Source of the DNA: Pratylenchus scribneri
Lineage: Eukaryota; Nematoda; Chromadorea; Rhabditida; Pratylenchidae
Direction: 5' to 3'
Assembly: GCA_030063045.1 (NCBI GenBank)
Contig: JAQSEB010000028.1
Coordinates: 310,001 to 374,000, forward strand
Length of the DNA stretch: 64,000 nt
Below are positions 1-13,159 of this stretch, piece after piece (position 1 is the first letter of the stretch; each line of letters begins with the position of its first letter). The notes beneath the pieces are model-generated. The model had not been told where the DNA came from, did no database searches, and worked only from the letters and a program-made list of their open reading frames with translations. A program made the translations under genes and the position numbers.

Positions 1-2940
1 GATTGTGAGGAATGATATTAAAATTCTGAAGAGAAAAAGCGATTTAAAACTTTATTTTTTAAACTCATAGAAAATTTCAATTTCAAAACTTTCAAATAGA
101 TGTATGGCCTAGAATCTGCATTAAAAATACAATTAGAATAGATTGTGGGGAATGATATTAAAATTCTGACGAGAAATAGCGATTTAAAACTTTATTTTTT
201 AAACTCATAGAAAATTTCAATTTCAAAACTTTCAAATAGATGTATGGCCTAGAATCTGCATTAAAAATACTATTAGAAAAGATTGTGAGGAATGATATTA
301 AAATTCTGAAGAGAAAAAGCGATTTAAAACTTTATTTTTTAAACTCATAGAAAATTTCAATTTCAAAACTTTCAAATAGATGTATGGCCTAGAATCTGCA
401 TTAAAAATACTATTAGAAAAGATTGTGGGGAATAATATTAAAATTCTGAAGAGAAAAAGCGATTTAAAACTTTATTTTTTAAACTCATAGAAAATTTCAA
501 TTTCAAAACTTTCAAATAGATGTATGGCCTAGAATCTGCATTAAAAATACTATTAGAAAAGATTGTGAGGAATGATATTAAAATTCAGAAGAGAAAAAGC
601 GATTTAAAACTTTATTTTTTAAACTCATAGAAAATTTCAATTTCATGAATTTCAAATATATGTATAGCCTAGAATCTGCATTAAAAATACAATTAGAATA
701 GATTGTGGGGAATGATATTAAAATTCTGACGAGAAATAGCGATTTTAAATTTTATTTTTTAAACTCATAGAAAATTTCAATTTCATGAATTTCAAATATA
801 TGTATAGCCTAGAATCTGCATTAAAAATACTATTAGAAAAGATTGTGAGGAATGATATTAAAATTCTGAAGAGAAAAAGCGATTTAAAACTTTATTTTTT
901 AAACTCATAGAAAATTTCAATTTCAAAACTTTCAAATAGATGTATGGCCTAGAATCTGCATTAAAAATACTATTAGAAAAGATTGTGAGGAATGATATTA
1001 AAATTCTGAAGAGAAAAAGCGATTTAAAACTTTATTTTTTAAACTCATAGAAAATTTCAATTTCAAAACTTTCAAATAGATGTATGGCCTAGAATCTGCA
1101 TTAAAAATACTATTAGAAAAGATTGTGAGGAATGATATTAAAATTCAGAAGAGAAAAAGCGATTTAAAACTTTATTTTTTAAACTCATAGAAAATTTCAA
1201 TTTCATGAATTTCAAATATATGTATAGCCTAGAATCTGCATTAAAAATACAATTAGAATAGATTGTGGGGAATGATATTAAAATTCTGACGAGAAATAGC
1301 GATTTTAAATTTTATTTTTTAAACTCATAGAAAATTTCAATTTCATGAATTTCAAATATATGTATAGCCTAGAATCTGCATTAAAAATACTATTAGAAAA
1401 GATTGTGAGGAATGATATTAAAATTCTGAAGAGAAAAAGCGATTTAAAACTTTATTTTTTAAACTCATAGAAAATTTCAATTTCAAAACTTTCAAATAGA
1501 TGTATGGCCTAGAATCTGCATTAAAAATACTATTAGAAAAGATTGTGAGGAATGATATTAAAATTCTGAAGAGAAAAAGCGATTTAAAACTTTATTTTTT
1601 AAACTCATAGAAAATTTCAATTTCAAAACTTTCAAATAGATGTATGGCCTAGAATCTGCATTAAAAATACTATTAGAAAAGATTGTGAGGAATGATATTA
1701 AAATTCTGAAGAGAAAAAGCGATTTAAAACTTTATTTTTTAAACTCATAGAAAATTTCAATTTCAAAACTTTCAAATAGATGTATGGCCTAGAATCTGCA
1801 TTAAAAATACTATTAGAAAAGATTGTGAGGAATGATATTAAAATTCAGAAGAGAAAAAGCGATTTAAAACTTTATTTTTTAAACTCATAGAAAATTTCAA
1901 TTTCATGAATTTCAAATATATGTATAGCCTAGAATCTGCATTAAAAATACAATTAGAATAGATTGTGGGGAATGATATTAAAATTCTGACGAGAAATAGC
2001 GATTTTAAATTTTATTTTTTAAACTCATAGAAAATTTCAATTTCATGAATTTCAAATATATGTATAGCCTAGAATCTGCATTAAAAATACTATTAGAAAA
2101 GATTGTGAGGAATGATATTAAAATTCTGAAGAGAAAAAGCGATTTAAAACTTTATTTTTTAAACTCATAGAAAATTTCAATTTCAAAACTTTCAAATAGA
2201 TGTATGGCCTAGAATCTGCATTAAAAATACTATTAGAAAAGATTGTGAGGAATGATATTAAAATTCAGAAGAGAAAAAGCGATTTAAAACTTTATTTTTT
2301 AAACTCATAGAAAATTTCAATTTCAAAACTTTCAAATAGATGTATGGCCTAGAATCTGCATTAAAAATACTATTAGAAAAGATTGTGGGGAATAATATTA
2401 AAATTCTGAAGAGAAAAAGCGATTTAAAATTTTATTTTTTAAACTCATAGAAAATTTCAATTTCAAAACTTTCAAATAGATGTATGGCCTAGAATCTGCA
2501 TTAAAAATACTATTAGAAAAGATTGTGGGGAATAATATTAAAATTCTGAAGAGAAAAAGCGATTTAAAATTTTATTTTTTAAACTCATAGAAAATTTCAA
2601 TTTCAAAACTTTCAAATAGATGTATGGCCTAGAATCTGCATTAAAAATACTATTAGAAAAGATTGTGAGGAATGATATTAAAATTCTGAAGAGAAAAAGC
2701 GATTTAAAACTTTATTTTTTAAACTCATAGAAAATTTCAATTTCAAAACTTTCAAATAGATGTATGGCCTAGAATCTGCATTAAAAATACTATTAGAAAA
2801 GATTGTGAGGAATGATATTAAAATTCTGAAGAGAAAAAGCGATTTAAAACTTTATTTTTTAAACTCATAGAAAATTTCAATTTCAAAACTTTCAAATAGA
2901 TGTATGGCCTAGAATCTGCATTAAAAATACTATTAGAAAA
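1..2940. repeat. 26-monomer duplication, copy 1 (matches 3,641-6,580)
   Basis: Twenty-one consecutive monomers have the same type, in the same order, as the 21 monomers starting 3,640 bp (26 units) downstream. I saw no difference between the copies. The match runs off the left edge of the window, so the true duplicated segment may be longer. After 2,940 the copies diverge: the unit at 2,941 has T50 while the unit at 6,581 has C50. Confidence 0.9.
281..420 (+). repeat. Representative A-type monomer (reference for numbering)
   Basis: I use this unit to number monomer positions; position 1 is the G of GATTGT. Visible elements are a GGCC (HaeIII) site at positions 106-109, two TTTAAA (DraI) sites at 43-48 and 58-63, and a single CpG at 40-41. 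A/T tracts recur roughly every 10-15 bp (near 21, 36, 48, 58, 73, 86 and 125), which would favour bent DNA. TTTCA recurs close together around 75-94. Positions 70-77 and 86-93 form an imperfect inverted repeat with one mismatch at 89. The start of the unit is arbitrary: linked variants cross the 140/1 junction, so the biologically meaningful phase may differ. Confidence 0.95.
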
Positions 2941-3640
2941 GATTGTGAGGAATGATATTAAAATTCTGAAGAGAAAAAGCGATTTAAAATTTTATTTTTT
3001 AAACTCATAGAAAATTTCAATTTCAAAACTTTCAAATAGATGTATGGCCTAGAATCTGCATTAAAAATACTATTAGAAAAGATTGTGGGGAATAATATTA
3101 AAATTCTGAAGAGAAAAAGCGATTTAAAACTTTATTTTTTAAACTCATAGAAAATTTCAATTTCAAAACTTTCAAATAGATGTATGGCCTAGAATCTGCA
3201 TTAAAAATACTATTAGAAAAGATTGTGAGGAATGATATTAAAATTCTGAAGAGAAAAAGCGATTTAAAACTTTATTTTTTAAACTCATAGAAAATTTCAA
3301 TTTCAAAACTTTCAAATAGATGTATGGCCTAGAATCTGCATTAAAAATACTATTAGAAAAGATTGTGGGGAATAATATTAAAATTCTGAAGAGAAAAAGC
3401 GATTTAAAATTTTATTTTTTAAACTCATAGAAAATTTCAATTTCAAAACTTTCAAATAGATGTATGGCCTAGAATCTGCATTAAAAATACTATTAGAAAA
3501 GATTGTGAGGAATGATATTAAAATTCTGAAGAGAAAAAGCGATTTAAAACTTTATTTTTTAAACTCATAGAAAATTTCAATTTCAAAACTTTCAAATAGA
3601 TGTATGGCCTAGAATCTGCATTAAAAATACTATTAGAAAA

Positions 3641-6580
3641 GATTGTGAGGAATGATATTAAAATTCTGAAGAGAAAAAGCGATTTAAAACTTTATTTTTT
3701 AAACTCATAGAAAATTTCAATTTCAAAACTTTCAAATAGATGTATGGCCTAGAATCTGCATTAAAAATACAATTAGAATAGATTGTGGGGAATGATATTA
3801 AAATTCTGACGAGAAATAGCGATTTAAAACTTTATTTTTTAAACTCATAGAAAATTTCAATTTCAAAACTTTCAAATAGATGTATGGCCTAGAATCTGCA
3901 TTAAAAATACTATTAGAAAAGATTGTGAGGAATGATATTAAAATTCTGAAGAGAAAAAGCGATTTAAAACTTTATTTTTTAAACTCATAGAAAATTTCAA
4001 TTTCAAAACTTTCAAATAGATGTATGGCCTAGAATCTGCATTAAAAATACTATTAGAAAAGATTGTGGGGAATAATATTAAAATTCTGAAGAGAAAAAGC
4101 GATTTAAAACTTTATTTTTTAAACTCATAGAAAATTTCAATTTCAAAACTTTCAAATAGATGTATGGCCTAGAATCTGCATTAAAAATACTATTAGAAAA
4201 GATTGTGAGGAATGATATTAAAATTCAGAAGAGAAAAAGCGATTTAAAACTTTATTTTTTAAACTCATAGAAAATTTCAATTTCATGAATTTCAAATATA
4301 TGTATAGCCTAGAATCTGCATTAAAAATACAATTAGAATAGATTGTGGGGAATGATATTAAAATTCTGACGAGAAATAGCGATTTTAAATTTTATTTTTT
4401 AAACTCATAGAAAATTTCAATTTCATGAATTTCAAATATATGTATAGCCTAGAATCTGCATTAAAAATACTATTAGAAAAGATTGTGAGGAATGATATTA
4501 AAATTCTGAAGAGAAAAAGCGATTTAAAACTTTATTTTTTAAACTCATAGAAAATTTCAATTTCAAAACTTTCAAATAGATGTATGGCCTAGAATCTGCA
4601 TTAAAAATACTATTAGAAAAGATTGTGAGGAATGATATTAAAATTCTGAAGAGAAAAAGCGATTTAAAACTTTATTTTTTAAACTCATAGAAAATTTCAA
4701 TTTCAAAACTTTCAAATAGATGTATGGCCTAGAATCTGCATTAAAAATACTATTAGAAAAGATTGTGAGGAATGATATTAAAATTCAGAAGAGAAAAAGC
4801 GATTTAAAACTTTATTTTTTAAACTCATAGAAAATTTCAATTTCATGAATTTCAAATATATGTATAGCCTAGAATCTGCATTAAAAATACAATTAGAATA
4901 GATTGTGGGGAATGATATTAAAATTCTGACGAGAAATAGCGATTTTAAATTTTATTTTTTAAACTCATAGAAAATTTCAATTTCATGAATTTCAAATATA
5001 TGTATAGCCTAGAATCTGCATTAAAAATACTATTAGAAAAGATTGTGAGGAATGATATTAAAATTCTGAAGAGAAAAAGCGATTTAAAACTTTATTTTTT
5101 AAACTCATAGAAAATTTCAATTTCAAAACTTTCAAATAGATGTATGGCCTAGAATCTGCATTAAAAATACTATTAGAAAAGATTGTGAGGAATGATATTA
5201 AAATTCTGAAGAGAAAAAGCGATTTAAAACTTTATTTTTTAAACTCATAGAAAATTTCAATTTCAAAACTTTCAAATAGATGTATGGCCTAGAATCTGCA
5301 TTAAAAATACTATTAGAAAAGATTGTGAGGAATGATATTAAAATTCTGAAGAGAAAAAGCGATTTAAAACTTTATTTTTTAAACTCATAGAAAATTTCAA
5401 TTTCAAAACTTTCAAATAGATGTATGGCCTAGAATCTGCATTAAAAATACTATTAGAAAAGATTGTGAGGAATGATATTAAAATTCAGAAGAGAAAAAGC
5501 GATTTAAAACTTTATTTTTTAAACTCATAGAAAATTTCAATTTCATGAATTTCAAATATATGTATAGCCTAGAATCTGCATTAAAAATACAATTAGAATA
5601 GATTGTGGGGAATGATATTAAAATTCTGACGAGAAATAGCGATTTTAAATTTTATTTTTTAAACTCATAGAAAATTTCAATTTCATGAATTTCAAATATA
5701 TGTATAGCCTAGAATCTGCATTAAAAATACTATTAGAAAAGATTGTGAGGAATGATATTAAAATTCTGAAGAGAAAAAGCGATTTAAAACTTTATTTTTT
5801 AAACTCATAGAAAATTTCAATTTCAAAACTTTCAAATAGATGTATGGCCTAGAATCTGCATTAAAAATACTATTAGAAAAGATTGTGAGGAATGATATTA
5901 AAATTCAGAAGAGAAAAAGCGATTTAAAACTTTATTTTTTAAACTCATAGAAAATTTCAATTTCAAAACTTTCAAATAGATGTATGGCCTAGAATCTGCA
6001 TTAAAAATACTATTAGAAAAGATTGTGGGGAATAATATTAAAATTCTGAAGAGAAAAAGCGATTTAAAATTTTATTTTTTAAACTCATAGAAAATTTCAA
6101 TTTCAAAACTTTCAAATAGATGTATGGCCTAGAATCTGCATTAAAAATACTATTAGAAAAGATTGTGGGGAATAATATTAAAATTCTGAAGAGAAAAAGC
6201 GATTTAAAATTTTATTTTTTAAACTCATAGAAAATTTCAATTTCAAAACTTTCAAATAGATGTATGGCCTAGAATCTGCATTAAAAATACTATTAGAAAA
6301 GATTGTGAGGAATGATATTAAAATTCTGAAGAGAAAAAGCGATTTAAAACTTTATTTTTTAAACTCATAGAAAATTTCAATTTCAAAACTTTCAAATAGA
6401 TGTATGGCCTAGAATCTGCATTAAAAATACTATTAGAAAAGATTGTGAGGAATGATATTAAAATTCTGAAGAGAAAAAGCGATTTAAAACTTTATTTTTT
6501 AAACTCATAGAAAATTTCAATTTCAAAACTTTCAAATAGATGTATGGCCTAGAATCTGCATTAAAAATACTATTAGAAAA
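3641..6580. repeat. 26-monomer duplication, copy 2 (matches 1-2,940)
   Basis: This block has the same order of A', D', A, B, C, D, E and B' monomers as 1-2,940, at a 3,640-bp offset. The 21-unit order is too specific to be chance. It implies a recent in-register duplication of at least 2.9 kb within the satellite. Confidence 0.9.
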
Positions 6581-7840
6581 GATTGTGAGGAATGATATTA
6601 AAATTCTGAAGAGAAAAAGCGATTTAAAACTTTATTTTTTAAACTCATAGAAAATTTCAATTTCAAAACTTTCAAATAGATGTATGGCCTAGAATCTGCA
6701 TTAAAAATACTATTAGAAAAGATTGTGAGGAATGATATTAAAATTCTGAAGAGAAAAAGCGATTTAAAACTTTATTTTTTAAACTCATAGAAAATTTCAA
6801 TTTCAAAACTTTCAAATAGATGTATGGCCTAGAATCTGCATTAAAAATACTATTAGAAAAGATTGTGAGGAATGATATTAAAATTCAGAAGAGAAAAAGC
6901 GATTTAAAACTTTATTTTTTAAACTCATAGAAAATTTCAATTTCATGAATTTCAAATATATGTATAGCCTAGAATCTGCATTAAAAATACAATTAGAATA
7001 GATTGTGGGGAATGATATTAAAATTCTGACGAGAAATAGCGATTTTAAATTTTATTTTTTAAACTCATAGAAAATTTCAATTTCATGAATTTCAAATATA
7101 TGTATAGCCTAGAATCTGCATTAAAAATACTATTAGAAAAGATTGTGAGGAATGATATTAAAATTCTGAAGAGAAAAAGCGATTTAAAACTTTATTTTTT
7201 AAACTCATAGAAAATTTCAATTTCAAAACTTTCAAATAGATGTATGGCCTAGAATCTGCATTAAAAATACTATTAGAAAAGATTGTGAGGAATGATATTA
7301 AAATTCAGAAGAGAAAAAGCGATTTAAAACTTTATTTTTTAAACTCATAGAAAATTTCAATTTCAAAACTTTCAAATAGATGTATGGCCTAGAATCTGCA
7401 TTAAAAATACTATTAGAAAAGATTGTGGGGAATAATATTAAAATTCTGAAGAGAAAAAGCGATTTAAAATTTTATTTTTTAAACTCATAGAAAATTTCAA
7501 TTTCAAAACTTTCAAATAGATGTATGGCCTAGAATCTGCATTAAAAATACTATTAGAAAAGATTGTGGGGAATAATATTAAAATTCTGAAGAGAAAAAGC
7601 GATTTAAAATTTTATTTTTTAAACTCATAGAAAATTTCAATTTCAAAACTTTCAAATAGATGTATGGCCTAGAATCTGCATTAAAAATACTATTAGAAAA
7701 GATTGTGAGGAATGATATTAAAATTCTGAAGAGAAAAAGCGATTTAAAACTTTATTTTTTAAACTCATAGAAAATTTCAATTTCAAAACTTTCAAATAGA
7801 TGTATGGCCTAGAATCTGCATTAAAAATACTATTAGAAAA
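5321..7840. repeat. 8-monomer block repeated at a 10-monomer offset
   Basis: Monomers 5,321-6,440 (A C D A E B' B' A) recur in order at 6,721-7,840, an offset of 1,400 bp or 10 units. B' is B with T50. Two A units separate the copies. This duplication overlaps the end of the 26-monomer duplication, so it arose in or near one copy of it. Confidence 0.85.
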
Positions 7841-7980
7841 GATTGTGGGGAATAATATTAAAATTCTGAAGAGAAAAAGCGATTTAAAACTTTATTTTTT
7901 AAACTCATAGAAAATTTCAATTTCAAAACTTTCAAATAGATGTATGGCCTAGAATCTGCATTAAAAATACTATTAGAAAA

Positions 7981-10220
7981 GATTGTGAGGAATGATATTA
8001 AAATTCTGAAGAGAAAAAGCGATTTAAAACTTTATTTTTTAAACTCATAGAAAATTTCAATTTCAAAACTTTCAAATAGATGTATGGCCTAGAATCTGCA
8101 TTAAAAATACTATTAGAAAAGATTGTGGGGAATAATATTAAAATTCTGAAGAGAAAAAGCGATTTAAAATTTTATTTTTTAAACTCATAGAAAATTTCAA
8201 TTTCAAAACTTTCAAATAGATGTATGGCCTAGAATCTGCATTAAAAATACTATTAGAAAAGATTGTGAGGAATGATATTAAAATTCTGAAGAGAAAAAGC
8301 GATTTAAAACTTTATTTTTTAAACTCATAGAAAATTTCAATTTCAAAACTTTCAAATAGATGTATGGCCTAGAATCTGCATTAAAAATACTATTAGAAAA
8401 GATTGTGAGGAATGATATTAAAATTCTGAAGAGAAAAAGCGATTTAAAACTTTATTTTTTAAACTCATAGAAAATTTCAATTTCAAAACTTTCAAATAGA
8501 TGTATGGCCTAGAATCTGCATTAAAAATACAATTAGAATAGATTGTGGGGAATGATATTAAAATTCTGACGAGAAATAGCGATTTAAAACTTTATTTTTT
8601 AAACTCATAGAAAATTTCAATTTCAAAACTTTCAAATAGATGTATGGCCTAGAATCTGCATTAAAAATACTATTAGAAAAGATTGTGAGGAATGATATTA
8701 AAATTCTGAAGAGAAAAAGCGATTTAAAACTTTATTTTTTAAACTCATAGAAAATTTCAATTTCAAAACTTTCAAATAGATGTATGGCCTAGAATCTGCA
8801 TTAAAAATACTATTAGAAAAGATTGTGGGGAATAATATTAAAATTCTGAAGAGAAAAAGCGATTTAAAACTTTATTTTTTAAACTCATAGAAAATTTCAA
8901 TTTCAAAACTTTCAAATAGATGTATGGCCTAGAATCTGCATTAAAAATACTATTAGAAAAGATTGTGAGGAATGATATTAAAATTCAGAAGAGAAAAAGC
9001 GATTTAAAACTTTATTTTTTAAACTCATAGAAAATTTCAATTTCAAAACTTTCAAATAGATGTATGGCCTAGAATCTGCATTAAAAATACTATTAGAAAA
9101 GATTGTGAGGAATGATATTAAAATTCTGAAGAGAAAAAGCGATTTAAAACTTTATTTTTTAAACTCATAGAAAATTTCAATTTCAAAACTTTCAAATAGA
9201 TGTATGGCCTAGAATCTGCATTAAAAATACTATTAGAAAAGATTGTGGGGAATAATATTAAAATTCTGAAGAGAAAAAGCGATTTAAAATTTTATTTTTT
9301 AAACTCATAGAAAATTTCAATTTCAAAACTTTCAAATAGATGTATGGCCTAGAATCTGCATTAAAAATACTATTAGAAAAGATTGTGAGGAATGATATTA
9401 AAATTCTGAAGAGAAAAAGCGATTTAAAACTTTATTTTTTAAACTCATAGAAAATTTCAATTTCAAAACTTTCAAATAGATGTATGGCCTAGAATCTGCA
9501 TTAAAAATACTATTAGAAAAGATTGTGAGGAATGATATTAAAATTCTGAAGAGAAAAAGCGATTTAAAACTTTATTTTTTAAACTCATAGAAAATTTCAA
9601 TTTCAAAACTTTCAAATAGATGTATGGCCTAGAATCTGCATTAAAAATACAATTAGAATAGATTGTGGGGAATGATATTAAAATTCTGACGAGAAATAGC
9701 GATTTAAAACTTTATTTTTTAAACTCATAGAAAATTTCAATTTCAAAACTTTCAAATAGATGTATGGCCTAGAATCTGCATTAAAAATACTATTAGAAAA
9801 GATTGTGAGGAATGATATTAAAATTCTGAAGAGAAAAAGCGATTTAAAACTTTATTTTTTAAACTCATAGAAAATTTCAATTTCAAAACTTTCAAATAGA
9901 TGTATGGCCTAGAATCTGCATTAAAAATACTATTAGAAAAGATTGTGGGGAATAATATTAAAATTCTGAAGAGAAAAAGCGATTTAAAACTTTATTTTTT
10001 AAACTCATAGAAAATTTCAATTTCAAAACTTTCAAATAGATGTATGGCCTAGAATCTGCATTAAAAATACTATTAGAAAAGATTGTGAGGAATGATATTA
10101 AAATTCAGAAGAGAAAAAGCGATTTAAAACTTTATTTTTTAAACTCATAGAAAATTTCAATTTCAAAACTTTCAAATAGATGTATGGCCTAGAATCTGCA
10201 TTAAAAATACTATTAGAAAA
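7981..10220. repeat. Tandem 8-monomer higher-order repeat, two copies (1,120 bp each)
   Basis: Units 7,981-9,100 and 9,101-10,220 both read A B' A A' D' A B E. A' ends in A131/T139 and is followed by D' (G8, C30, T37). The copies are adjacent, making a simple 1,120-bp tandem duplication. I saw no differences between them. Confidence 0.88.
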
Positions 10221-12879
10221 GATTGTGAGGAATGATATTAAAATTCAGAAGAAAAAAACGATTTAAAACTTTATTTTTTAAACTCATAGAAAATTTCAAT
10301 TTCATGAATTTCAAATATATGTATAGCCTAGAATCTGCATTAAAAATACAATTAGAATAGATTGTGGGGAATGATATTAAAATTCTGACGAGAAATAGCG
10401 ATTTTAAATTTTATTTTTTAAACTCATAGAAAATTTCAATTTCATGAATTTCAAATATATGTATAGCCTAGAATCTGCATTAAAAATACTATTAGAAAAG
10501 ATTGTGAGGAATGATATTAAAATTCTGAAGAGAAAAAGCGATTTAAAACTTTATTTTTTAAACTCATAGAAAATTTCAATTTCAAAACTTTCAAATAGAT
10601 GTATGGCCTAGAATCTGCATTAAAAATACTATTAGAAAAGATTGTGAGGAATGATATTAAAATTCTGAAGAGAAAAAGCGATTTAAAACTTTATTTTTTA
10701 AACTCATAGAAAATTTCAATTTCAAAACTTTCAAATAGATGTATGGCCTAGAATCTGCATTAAAAATACTATTAGAAAAGATTGTGAGGAATGATATTAA
10801 AATTCAGAAGAGAAAAAGCGATTTAAAACTTTATTTTTTAAACTCATAGAAAATTTCAATTTCAAAACTTTCAAATAGATGTATGGCCTAGAATCTGCAT
10901 TAAAAATACTATTAGAAAAGATTGTGAGGAATGATATTAAAATTCTGAAGAGAAAAAGCGATTTAAAACTTTATTTTTTAAACTCATAGAAAATTTCAAT
11001 TTCAAAACTTTCAAATAGATGTATGGCCTAGAATCTGCATTAAAAATACTATTAGAAAAGATTGTGGGGAATGATATTAAAATTCTGAAGAGAAAAAGCG
11101 ATTTAAAACTTTATTTTTTAAACTCATAGAAAATTTCAATTTCAAAACTTTCAAATAGATGTATGGCCTAGAATCTGCATTAAAAATACTATTAGAAAAG
11201 ATTGTGAGGAATGATATTAAAATTCTGAAGAGAAAAAGCGATTTAAAACTTTATTTTTTAAACTCATAGAAAATTTCAATTTCAAAACTTTCAAATAGAT
11301 GTATGGCCTAGAATCTGCATTAAAAATACAATTAGAATAGATTGTGGGGAATTATATTAAAATTCTGACGAGAAATAGCGATTTAAAACTTTATTTTTTA
11401 AACTCATAGAAAATTTCAATTTCAAAACTTTCAAATAGATGTATGGCCTAGAATCTGCATTAAAAATACTATTAGAAAAGATTGTGAGGAATGATATTAA
11501 AATTCTGAAGAGAAAAAGCGATTTAAAACTTTATTTTTTAAACTCATAGAAAATTTCAATTTCAAAACTTTCAAATAGATGTATGGCCTAGAATCTGCAT
11601 TAAAAATACTATTAGAAAAGATTGTGGGGAATAATATTAAAATTCTGAAGAGAAAAAGCGATTTAAAACTTTATTTTTTAAACTCATAGAAAATTTCAAT
11701 TTCAAAACTTTCAAATAGATGTATGGCCTAGAATCTGCATTAAAAATACTATTAGAAAAGATTGTGAGGAATGATATTAAAATTCAGAAGAGAAAAAGCG
11801 ATTTAAAACTTTATTTTTTAAACTCATAGAAAATTTCAATTTCAAAACTTTCAAATAGATGTATGGCCTAGAATCTGCATTAAAAATACTATTAGAAAAG
11901 ATTGTGAGGAATGATATTAAAATTCAGAAGAGAAAAAGCGATTTAAAACTTTATTTTTTAAACTCATAGAAAATTTCAATTTCATGAATTTCAAATATAT
12001 GTATAGCCTAGAATCTGCATTAAAAATACAATTAGAATAGATTGTGGGGAATGATATTAAAATTCTGACGAGAAATAGCGATTTTAAATTTTATTTTTTA
12101 AACTCATAGAAAATTTCAATTTCATGAATTTCAAATATATGTATAGCCTAGAATCTGCATTAAACATACTATTAGAAAAGATTGTGAGGAATGATATTAA
12201 AATTCTGAAGAGAAAAAGCGATTTAAAACTTTATTTTTTAAACTCATAGAAAATTTCAATTTCAAAACTTTCAAATAGATGTATGGCCTAGAATCTGCAT
12301 TAAAAATACTATTAGAAAAGATTGTGAGGAATGATATTAAAATTCTGAAGAGAAAAAGCGATTTAAAACTTTATTTTTTAAACTCATAGAAAATTTCAAT
12401 TTCAAAACTTTCAAATAGATGTATGGCCTAGAATCTGCATTAAAAATACTATTAGAAAAGATTGTGAGGAATGATATTAAAATTCAGAAGAGAAAAAGCG
12501 ATTTAAAACTTTATTTTTTAAACTCATAGAAAATTTCAATTTCAAAACTTTCAAATAGATGTATGGCCTAGAATCTGCATTAAAAATACTATTAGAAAAG
12601 ATTGTGAGGAATGATATTAAAATTCTGAAGAGAAAAAGCGATTTAAAACTTTATTTTTTAAACTCATAGAAAATTTCAATTTCAAAACTTTCAAATAGAT
12701 GTATGGCCTAGAATCTGCATTAAAAATACTATTAGAAAAGATTGTGGGGAATAATATTAAAATTCTGAAGAGAAAAAGCGATTTAAAACTTTATTTTTTA
12801 AACTCATAGAAAATTTCAATTTCAAAACTTTCAAATAGATGTATGGCCTAGAATCTGCATTAAAAATACTATTAGAAAA
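9521..12879. repeat. Tandem 12-monomer higher-order repeat, two copies
   Basis: Units 9,521-11,199 (1,679 bp, including the -1 unit at 10,221) and 11,200-12,879 (1,680 bp) both read A' D' A B E C D A A E A followed by a G8 unit. The single-base deletion near 10,251 is present only in the first copy, so it arose after the duplication or was lost from the second. The first copy overlaps the preceding 8-monomer repeat. Confidence 0.85.
10221..10359. repeat. 139-bp C-type monomer with 1-base deletion
   Basis: Positions 31-41 are shortened by one base and altered (GAAAAAAACG at 10,251-10,260). This is the first length change in the array; all 73 preceding units are exactly 140 bp. It is followed by a normal D unit, so the C-D pairing is kept. 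Confidence 0.9.
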
Positions 12880-13159
12880 GATTGTGAGGAATGATATTAA
12901 AATTCTGAAGAGAAAAAGCGATTTAAAACTTTATTTTTTAAACTCATAGAAAATTTCAATTTCAAAACTTTCAAATAGATGTATGGCCTAGAATCTGCAT
13001 TAAAAATACTATTAGAAAAGATTGTGGGGAATGATATTAAAATTCAGAAGAGAAAAAGCGATTTAAAATTTTATTTTTTAAACACATAGAAGATTTCAAT
13101 TTCAAAACTTTCAAATAGATGTATGGCCTAGAATCTGCATTAAAAATACTATTAGAAAA

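Noticed and set aside
281..420. Identity with a named beetle or other insect satellite
   Set aside because: Length and AT content are similar to several insect satellites, but I cannot match the sequence to one without a database search, so no name or species is given.
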